A DNA stretch of 22,139 bases, from assembly GCA_947487925.1 (NCBI GenBank), contig CANLCA010000002.1, positions 1 through 22,139 of the forward strand. Direction: 5' to 3'. The translations under genes were made by a program, and so were the position numbers. The notes under the pieces are model-generated. The model searched no databases. It saw only the letters and a program-made list of their open reading frames with translations, and was not told the origin of the DNA. Of this stretch, positions 16,399-22,139 are shown one piece after another (position 1 is the first letter of the stretch; the number at the start of each line of letters is the position of its first letter). The stretch comes from Verrucomicrobiales bacterium (lineage in GTDB: Bacteria > Verrucomicrobiota > Verrucomicrobiia > Limisphaerales > F1-80-MAGS106).

Positions 16399-18453
16399 TC
16401 ATTGCCAAGTTTGATAAGGGATGAGGTTCCATTCCTCGAGGAGGTTTGCGGGGATTTCCTTGAGGAACATCGACTTGGCAATTGGGATGACGCCCACGCC
16501 ACGTTGGATTCGGCAGAGCGGATAGACGAGATACAATTCCCTCATGGCGCGTGTGACCGCGACGTAAAACAATCGGCGTTCCTCTTCCAGGGCTCGTTCT
16601 GATGCCATCGACCGTTTGGAGGGGAAGAGATCGTTGCCGAGCATGATCACAAAGACCGCCTCGAACTCGAGTCCTTTGGCCTGATGCACGGTGGACAGAC
16701 GGAGCCTTGGTTGGTTTTGTGCTTCGACACTTTCCGTTTCGGCCTCCACATTAGTGAGCAACGATACCTGAGTGAGGAACTCAACCAGTCCGTCGAATTG
16801 TTCAGCAAAGTCGGCGAGCCCCTCGATATCCTCCTGTCGTTTTTCCGAGTTTTCATAATTCGCGGCGAGGTGATTCTTGTAGAGCGTATCAAGCAGGGTT
16901 CTCAGGAGGGTGCCTGGTTTCAGACCCTCAGCCGGCCCTTGGACCTGCGCGAACGTAGCCGCCACTCGAGCCCAGTCGGCCGCGGCCTTTTTAGGAACTT
17001 CCGCGGAGGCGAGTGCCATGGCATGAGCCAGTCGGAGCCCAGGGGACTGGTCCGACTCGCTGAGGTCCAGTGGTCCGCTTGTTTCGAGGTGGGTTCGTGT
17101 TTTCTTCCAGAGCTTTTCGGCGCCTTTATCCGCGATCCCTGGCATCAGCGTGATCAGTCGCTTGAAAGCCACTTCGTCCAGGGGATTAGCGATCCATTTC
17201 AGGTAGGCGGTGATATCTTTAATGTGGGCTTGTTCGAAGAAACGGATCCCGCTGGTGATACTGAAGAGGATGCCCTCACCCTGGAGGGCCAGCTGCAATT
17301 CCAACGCATGAAAATGGGCGCGGTAAAGAACAGCGATTTGGTCTAGTGGAACCTCTCGGCACACCAGTTCCTTGATTCTGGCCACAATGAAGGCCGCTTG
17401 TTGTTGTCCTTCCTCGCATGGGATGATCGCCGGCTTTGGGCCCGCTGGCGACACCGCCTCAAGTTTCTTGGAAAACTGCTCGGTGTTGCGTTCGATCACG
17501 GCGTTGGCGACGTCGAGGATTTGGGGCGTGCTGCGGTAGTTCTTTTCGACTCTGAAGATGCGTGTGCCTGCGTGCCGGCGTGGGAAGTCGAGAATGTTTT
17601 TGAAATCTGCACCACGCCAGGAATAGATGCTCTGCGCGTCGTCTCCTACGACCATCAAATTATTGTGTCGGGCGGCCAGGATGTCCACGATTTCGCCCTG
17701 AACCTTGTTAGTGTCTTGATACTCATCCACCAGGATGAATTGAAAGCGATTCTGGAGAAGTTCGCGCACGGCTTCTTGTTCCGTGAGAAGCTGGTGCCAC
17801 TTGACCAATAAATCATCAAAGTCCATGACTTGCGCCGCTTTTTTTTTGAGGTTGTAAGAATCAAAAATCGACTCCAACCAGGCCTCGCTCGGGCAAGCTT
17901 CTAGGAGCTCGGGTTTGGCGGCCCATTGTTTAATCGTCATTCCCTGGTTGAGCGCCATGGAGAAGTGCTCGGCGAGTTGTTCGGGCTTTGGGAACTGTTG
18001 TGGTTTGGGCCCGCCATATTCGCTCAGGCAGCTTTTGATCAATGCCGTCGCGTCTTCACGATCCAGAATGCTGAAATGCGGCTCGTAACCAAGCAGTCCG
18101 CCATGGGACCTGAGGATGCGGGCCCCAACGGAATGGAAAGTACCGCCTGAAATCCCGAGCTTTTCCGACCCCACGAGCTCCCGCACACGACGCATCATCT
18201 CCTGGGCGGCTTTGTTCGTGAACGTGAGCAGGAGGATCATCTCCGGTGGCACTCCTTGCTCCAACAGAAATGCCACCCGATAAGTCAGGGTTCTTGTTTT
18301 CCCAGAGCCGGCTCCCGCGATGACCAACGCCGGGCCAGGTGAACAGGTCACCGCGGCGTGCTGTTGCTCGTTAAGCTCTAGAGCGTAATCGATCTTCAGA
18401 TCAGCGGGTGATCGGAATGTGGGAAGAGCGTAATCCCGTGGCATGCTGCCCAT
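16399..18453 (-). CDS. UvrD/Rep-family (SF1A) ATP-dependent DNA helicase
   Basis: From a start at 18453 the protein has 684 residues. All SF1A motifs are present; positions here count from that ATG. Walker A is GAGSGKT (47-53), followed by LLTFTNKAAQEM (75-86), GGTFHS (103-108), Walker B VDEYQDTN (242-249), motif III GDDAQSIYSWRGA (270-282), NYRS (305-308), STVHQAKGLEFEAVF (587-601) and LFYVAVTRA (628-636). These enzymes unwind DNA 3'-5' in repair and replication restart. The C-terminus ends soon after motif VI, so the Tudor-like tail of UvrD/PcrA is missing; the protein cannot be assigned safely to uvrD, rep or pcrA. Start is uncertain: ATG 18453, ATG 18444 and TTG 18480 are all in frame, none with a clear Shine-Dalgarno sequence. 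It is convergent with GH31 and lies 127 bp downstream of the HD-domain gene. Confidence 0.92.
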   Translation of the reverse strand: MGSMPRDYALPTFRSPADLKIDYALELNEQQHAAVTCSPGPALVIAGAGSGKTRTLTYRVAFLLEQGVPPEMILLLTFTNKAAQEMMRRVRELVGSEKLGISGGTFHSVGARILRSHGGLLGYEPHFSILDREDATALIKSCLSEYGGPKPQQFPKPEQLAEHFSMALNQGMTIKQWAAKPELLEACPSEAWLESIFDSYNLKKKAAQVMDFDDLLVKWHQLLTEQEAVRELLQNRFQFILVDEYQDTNKVQGEIVDILAARHNNLMVVGDDAQSIYSWRGADFKNILDFPRRHAGTRIFRVEKNYRSTPQILDVANAVIERNTEQFSKKLEAVSPAGPKPAIIPCEEGQQQAAFIVARIKELVCREVPLDQIAVLYRAHFHALELQLALQGEGILFSITSGIRFFEQAHIKDITAYLKWIANPLDEVAFKRLITLMPGIADKGAEKLWKKTRTHLETSGPLDLSESDQSPGLRLAHAMALASAEVPKKAAADWARVAATFAQVQGPAEGLKPGTLLRTLLDTLYKNHLAANYENSEKRQEDIEGLADFAEQFDGLVEFLTQVSLLTNVEAETESVEAQNQPRLRLSTVHQAKGLEFEAVFVIMLGNDLFPSKRSMASERALEEERRLFYVAVTRAMRELYLVYPLCRIQRGVGVIPIAKSMFLKEIPANLLEEWNLIPYQTWQ

Positions 18454-18580
18454 TACACTTTGATGGGATCCGGGATTCAACCAGAAATGCCCCGCACAGC
18501 GGAGCTGGACTGAGTTCGCCTCGGTCTGGGCGCATCACGGAAGCCACATTGGAACGGAAATCGAGCGTCTTTCGCCACAC

Positions 18581-19447
18581 TCAGGTGGGACAGGACACTT
18601 GAGTCTTTAAGTGTCCCCTGAGACGAGCAACGTTGGCCTCGATGCGTTGCATGTACCAATTATCATCCTCTTCCAAAGACTTGCTCAGGTAGCGATACAC
18701 GCCGTCGAAGTCGCGCTGTATCTTTCCCAGCACGTATTTTTCCCAGAACATGGGTGTCTTCTCGAGCAGGTCAGCGGGGCTCGAAAACAGGCCTGTGGCG
18801 TTAGGGTTGCCGGTTTGATAGCGGGCGGCTTCTGCAAATTCTTCGAAAAGGATGGGAAGTTTCTCCACGTAATCCTCCGCGGCCATTTGACCGAGAAAAT
18901 CGGCTGTGGCTAGGGCATAACCCATATACTTTTCCCATTCGGCTGTGAATGGAATGGTGCTGAGGTCCGCGTTGACACCGGTGCAGCGGATCATGTTGCC
19001 GACACTGATGACCTCTGCACTTGTGTAGGCCTTGTCACTGAGCAGTTTCTTGGAGAACTCGACACTCCGCGCCACATGAATCAAGGTGTACTTCGCTCCG
19101 GTTCCTTGGGTGTCCGCGCGGTCTTTCAGGTAGCCCGTATCGTGGAGCAAAATAGCCAACAGCACCAGCTCGAACTGCTTGTTGTTGGGTTTCATGGCCG
19201 CTCCAAATCGGTGCATCCCGTGGAGCAATCGGCCGAGGCACAGGGTCACTTGGAGCGTGTGCTCGAAGTCATGGTAGACAGCGTCTATCGGTTGGTAGTT
19301 TCTATAACGACCTGCAAAACAATCGGTTGCCCATCCAAACGCCCGATGAACGAATCCCATGTCTCCCGCCGGGAACATATCCTGATAGATCGCTTGGACG
19401 GCGGATTCTACAGCTGCTGGGTCCCTGGTGAGCACCGGCGGATACAT
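18581..19447 (-). CDS. HD-domain metal-dependent phosphohydrolase-like protein
   Basis: This 288-residue protein has the HD-superfamily metal site. YHDFEH (58-63) supplies the first His, LLHDTGY (101-107) supplies the HD pair H102/D103, H124 lies in LIHVARS, and D183 in ATADFLGQM supplies the distal Asp. The N-terminus (AIYQDMFP...FGWATDCFAG) and a C-terminal helical part rich in Phe/Glu (KLPILFEEFAEAARY, TPMFWEKYVLGKIQRDFDG) surround the core. There is no signal peptide or membrane segment, so it is cytoplasmic. The substrate, a nucleotide or a cyclic-dinucleotide type phosphodiester, cannot be read from sequence; there is no GGDEF, EAL, HD-GYP or RelA domain alongside. It lies upstream of the helicase gene on the same strand, possibly co-transcribed. 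A weak promoter-like pair lies just upstream. Confidence 0.78.
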   Translation of the reverse strand: MYPPVLTRDPAAVESAVQAIYQDMFPAGDMGFVHRAFGWATDCFAGRYRNYQPIDAVYHDFEHTLQVTLCLGRLLHGMHRFGAAMKPNNKQFELVLLAILLHDTGYLKDRADTQGTGAKYTLIHVARSVEFSKKLLSDKAYTSAEVISVGNMIRCTGVNADLSTIPFTAEWEKYMGYALATADFLGQMAAEDYVEKLPILFEEFAEAARYQTGNPNATGLFSSPADLLEKTPMFWEKYVLGKIQRDFDGVYRYLSKSLEEDDNWYMQRIEANVARLRGHLKTQVSCPT

Positions 19448-19455
19448 AACTTTGG

Positions 19456-19485
19456 ACAGTATTCACTATTGTGACAAATTTCCAA
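19456..19485 (-). promoter_or_regulatory. Weak promoter candidate for the HD-domain gene
   Basis: On the minus strand, TTGGAA (19480-19485) and TACTGT (19456-19461) are separated by 18 nt. The implied transcription start is only a nucleotide or two before the ATG at 19447, so the mRNA would have essentially no 5' leader. Both hexamers depart from consensus, so the call is tentative. Confidence 0.3.
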
Positions 19486-19582
19486 TCTTTTCTTGGTGGC
19501 GCTCGCTGGAAACACGGGTCCTTGAAAACGAGGTGAAGTTCAGAAAGGAGCCTCGAGAGTCATCCTGGAAAAAGCAGCTGAG

Positions 19583-19724
19583 AAACCACTAATCTTCGCT
19601 AATCATCACTAATACAACAAGATGTGAAAAATAACGATCGGGACACCGCTTCACTGTATGGGTGAGGTGCTCAGTCAGCGTAACTTCTTCACCATTAGTG
19701 TCACTTAGTGAAAATCAGTGGTTC
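19583..19724. repeat. Inverted pair of 10-bp-phased CACTAAT repeats
   Basis: The left arm (19583-19613) holds three heptamers CACTAAT, CGCTAAT, CACTAAT beginning exactly 10 nt apart (19587, 19597, 19607). The right arm (19694-19724) holds ATTAGTG, CTTAGTG, ATCAGTG, also 10 nt apart (19694, 19704, 19714). The arms are imperfect reverse complements, matching at 23 of 31 positions by my count, and are separated by 80 nt. Ten-bp spacing puts the repeats on one face of the helix, as in clustered protein-binding sites. The inverted layout would also fit a MITE-like mobile element or a long cruciform. No target-site duplication was seen. Confidence 0.7.
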
Positions 19725-20057
19725 AACTTCCGTTTTAAGGGTCATTCCTTATGAGACCTGTTGTTTAACGGTGATCCTCCTGGGATCCGGCGTGCGGAAG
19801 GTGATAATCCTTCCAATAGTCGTTGAACGGGGTGATGATAGACAATGACCTGAACGAGAGAGATTTGACGAAGAGTGCTTCAAATGCTCTAGGGATCTGG
19901 TGAACAACGCGTAACCTATTTAGGTCCAATGTGTTGTGAGTCCTTTTATTGAATAAAGCTTGTGTTGAGAGTCGCGGGTTGGTTCTTTGTGTTCGTTAGA
20001 TTTGGCCAGAGTTGCGAGATCGAGCAAGCGTCATCCTGGCAAGGGTTTTCCCGACTC

Positions 20058-20085
20058 TTTACACCCCGCGAGGGTCTGACATAAT
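20058..20085 (+). promoter_or_regulatory. Sigma-70-type promoter of pgi
   Basis: TTTACA (20058-20063) and CATAAT (20080-20085) are separated by 16 nt and each differ from the -35/-10 consensus by one base. The expected transcription start (about 20092) is next to the pgi ATG at 20094. That predicts a leaderless mRNA, in keeping with the absence of a Shine-Dalgarno sequence. Confidence 0.6.
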
Positions 20086-20093
20086 AGCTTCTT

Positions 20094-21692
20094 ATGAGCC
20101 CGACTGACACCGATTCCTGGCGACGATTCCAACGGGGTTACAAAGTGTTCCCCTCGGCGCAATTAGCTGTTGATATAAGTGGTATTAATATTACTGATGA
20201 CAAACGGCTTGAATTGGAAGCCTCGTTCGAGGCTGCTTTTCGATCGATGGCTGAGCTCGAGGCAGGGGGTATCGCGAATCCCGATGAAAAGCGCATGGTC
20301 GGCCATTATTGGCTTCGAAATCCGACTCTTGCGCCTAACGCCAGTGTGCGGGATGAAATAGTTGAAACACTGAGAAGGGTGCACGCTTTCGCGGCTGACG
20401 TGCATACCCACAAGATTCAGGGAGCCTCCGGCCGTTTCCAAAACTTGTTGGTTATTGGTATTGGTGGTTCTGCTTTGGGACCTCAGTTGGCGGCCCACGC
20501 ATTGGGGCATTCTGGTAGTGACAAGCTGAAGCCTTATTTTTTTGACAATACGGATCCCGACGGCATGGAGCGGATTCTCGGTACGATTGGCGCTCAGGTT
20601 GGGCAAACCCTGGTGGTGGTGATTTCTAAATCGGGTTCCACAAAAGAGACCTATAACGGCATGGTGGAGGTGAGATCTGCTTATGAGGCCTCTGGGCTGC
20701 GTTTCCCGGAGCACGCCGTCGCGATCACGGGAAAGGACAGCAAATTAGATCGCGTGGCTGTAAGCGAACGGTGGATCGAGCGCTTTCCGATGTGGGATTG
20801 GGTCGGAGGCAGAACCAGTGAAACTTCAGCAGTTGGTTTGTTACCCGCTGCCTTGCAAGGGTTTGACATCGATTCTATTCTTCGTGGAGCTGCCGCGATT
20901 GATGAGTTGACTCGCCGCCCATCCGTCGACGAGAACCCGGCAGCATTATTGGCTTTAGCATGGCACATTGTCGGTTCGGGCAGGGGTGCCAAGGACATGG
21001 TCATTCTGCCGTATAAGGATCGTCTGGAGTTGATGTCGCGCTACCTTCAGCAGTTGGTCATGGAATCAGTCGGCAAGGAATTGGATCTCCAAGGTCGGGT
21101 GGTGAACCAAGGTATCGCGGTTTATGGGAACAAAGGTTCCACGGATCAACATGCTTATATTCAACAGTTACGGGATGGTCTGCACAACTTCTTCGTCACC
21201 TTCATCGAAGTTTTGCAGGATCGATCAGGAACCTCTGTTTGGGTGGCCGATGAGACCACATCTGGCGATTATCTTCAGGGTTTCTTTCTTGGCACACGCA
21301 CCGCGTTGAGAGAGAAGGGTCGGGAATCCATCACGCTCACAATCGACGAAGTTTCCCCTTTCACACTGGGAGTTCTCATCGGTCTGTTCGAACGTGCGGT
21401 GGGTCTCTACGCCTCGCTTATCGGCGTGAACGCCTACCATCAGCCTGGGGTTGAGGCGGGGAAAGCCGCCGCAGAATCCGTGATCGACCTGCAGCACCGC
21501 TTATTCCAATTTTTGCGGGCACACCGTGGAGCCCGATTCACGGTGGAGGAGCTTGCCCAGAACCTCGGTGGGCTACGACACGCTGAAATTCTTTTCAAAC
21601 TTTGTCGTAGATTAGTCCGGAACCCGTCTCGTGGCATTCGGTCAGATCATCCCCTGGAGCCATTTGCGACGCGTTATTGGCTGGAGAATTGA
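20094..21692 (+). CDS. pgi: Glucose-6-phosphate isomerase
   Basis: This 532-residue cytoplasmic enzyme interconverts glucose 6-phosphate and fructose 6-phosphate in glycolysis and gluconeogenesis. The two SIS-type sugar-phosphate subdomains are visible. GIGGSALGP (122-130) and SKSGSTKETYNG (178-189) form the phosphate site. The signature GGRTSETSAVGLLPAAL lies at 238-254. E324 lies in VMESVGKELD and H353 in GNKGSTDQHAY; these are the expected catalytic base and ring-opening His. The PGI signature 2 region is replaced by VGLYASLIGVNAYHQPGVEAGK (436-457). The length exceeds the roughly 450-residue Bacillus type because of a C-terminal extension (about 463-532) with a winged-helix-like pattern (FTVEELAQNLGG...ILFKLCRRLV). 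mnmG follows after 28 nt, probably co-transcribed. Confidence 0.95.
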   Translation: MSPTDTDSWRRFQRGYKVFPSAQLAVDISGINITDDKRLELEASFEAAFRSMAELEAGGIANPDEKRMVGHYWLRNPTLAPNASVRDEIVETLRRVHAFAADVHTHKIQGASGRFQNLLVIGIGGSALGPQLAAHALGHSGSDKLKPYFFDNTDPDGMERILGTIGAQVGQTLVVVISKSGSTKETYNGMVEVRSAYEASGLRFPEHAVAITGKDSKLDRVAVSERWIERFPMWDWVGGRTSETSAVGLLPAALQGFDIDSILRGAAAIDELTRRPSVDENPAALLALAWHIVGSGRGAKDMVILPYKDRLELMSRYLQQLVMESVGKELDLQGRVVNQGIAVYGNKGSTDQHAYIQQLRDGLHNFFVTFIEVLQDRSGTSVWVADETTSGDYLQGFFLGTRTALREKGRESITLTIDEVSPFTLGVLIGLFERAVGLYASLIGVNAYHQPGVEAGKAAAESVIDLQHRLFQFLRAHRGARFTVEELAQNLGGLRHAEILFKLCRRLVRNPSRGIRSDHPLEPFATRYWLEN

Positions 21693-21720
21693 GTCCCACT
21701 GTGCTGACCACGGAACTGCC

Positions 21721-22139
21721 ATGTTTGTTTATCCGAAACATTACGATGTGATCGTGGTTGGCGCGGGGCACGCAGGGATTGAAGCGGCGCTCGCCTCAGC
21801 CCGAATGGGGTGTGAGACGCTACTTCTGTCGATCAACTGTGACAGCATCGGGCAGATGTCTTGCAATCCCGCCATTGGAGGGTTGGCCAAGGGTCATCTG
21901 ACGCGTGAGATCGATGCCTTGGGTGGGGAGATGGGAAAAGCCACCGACATGACGGGCCTTCAGTTTCGCATGCTCAACACCAAGAGAGGTCCTTCAGTTT
22001 GGGCGCCAAGAGCCCAGTGCGACAAGAAAGCTTACCAATTCCGGATGAAATGGATTTGTGAGAGCCAGGCGAACCTGGATGTGAAACAGGGCCAAGCGAT
22101 GCGGATCGTTTCTGAGGACGGGATAGTCTGTGGGGTCGA
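21721..22139 (+). CDS. mnmG: tRNA uridine-5-carboxymethylaminomethyl modification enzyme, N-terminal part (runs off the right edge)
   Basis: The 139 complete codons visible match the start of MnmG (GidA). They include the FAD-binding dinucleotide fold YDVIVVGAGHAGIEAALA (residues 8-25) and the family-specific MSCNPAIGGLAKGH. After these come EIDALGGEMG, the QFRMLNTKRGPSV block and APRAQCDKKAY. MnmG with MnmE installs the (carboxymethyl)aminomethyl group at U34 of certain tRNAs, using FAD and a methylene-folate carbon. The full protein is normally about 620-640 residues, so roughly three quarters lie beyond the window. The ATG is preceded by only a weak GGA. It sits 28 nt behind pgi on the same strand. 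Confidence 0.95.
   Translation, partial: MFVYPKHYDVIVVGAGHAGIEAALASARMGCETLLLSINCDSIGQMSCNPAIGGLAKGHLTREIDALGGEMGKATDMTGLQFRMLNTKRGPSVWAPRAQCDKKAYQFRMKWICESQANLDVKQGQAMRIVSEDGIVCGV

Larger units (their letters stand above)
19448..20093. other. 646-bp non-coding region between the HD gene and pgi
   Basis: No credible reading frame, tRNA or rRNA signature is present. The region is richer in A/T than its surroundings and separates two divergent genes, so it should hold both promoters. It contains the phased inverted repeat at 19583-19724 and a 6-bp GGAAGG/CCTTCC hairpin at 19796-19814. A pgi promoter candidate lies at its right end and a weak HD-gene promoter candidate at its left end. The large size is unusual in an otherwise densely packed window. 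Confidence 0.7.

Overview
The window looks like chromosomal DNA of a Gram-negative bacterium. Verrucomicrobiota, perhaps a Limisphaerales/Pedosphaeraceae-type lineage, is my best guess. That guess rests on gene content (a DUF1080 protein beside a secreted GH32 enzyme, a GxxD-type small exported protein, the pgi type, and an O-antigen ligase with an HpnN-like RND protein), on fairly high GC, and on the near absence of Shine-Dalgarno sequences before start codons. No rRNA, tRNA, CRISPR array, transposase or phage gene was found, and coding density is high.

Left block (1-2701): a carbohydrate-use cluster with strongly C/G-ending codons. A truncated EamA-type transporter and a secreted DUF1080 protein lie on the minus strand and share an ATGA stop/start overlap. 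A secreted GH32 (fructosidase/levanase-like) gene is divergent on the plus strand.

Minus-strand block (2927-8132): gamma-carbonic-anhydrase-like protein, then a 1170-residue SWIM-SNF2 helicase, then an O-methyltransferase. The genes are joined by a 4-nt overlap and a 5-nt gap, so they probably form one transcript. A small exported Pro/Tyr-rich protein (8488-8910, minus) follows a strong hairpin and a 355-bp gap.

Plus-strand envelope/glycan block (9042-16392): an NAPE-PLD/UlaG-like metallo-beta-lactamase-fold hydrolase, a polytopic O-antigen-ligase-family protein, a 12-TM RND/MMPL exporter and a GH31 alpha-glucosidase-family enzyme. The last three are tightly packed (10-nt gap, then an ATGA overlap). 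I infer a module that builds, exports or trims a surface glycan or glycolipid. This is the best candidate here for an uncharacterised system.

Right block: a UvrD/Rep helicase and an HD-domain phosphohydrolase-like protein on the minus strand. Next comes a 646-bp AT-richer intergenic region holding an inverted pair of 10-bp-phased CACTAAT/ATTAGTG repeats. Then pgi (glucose-6-phosphate isomerase), whose predicted promoter implies a leaderless mRNA, and the 5' part of mnmG (tRNA U34 modification), which runs off the right edge.
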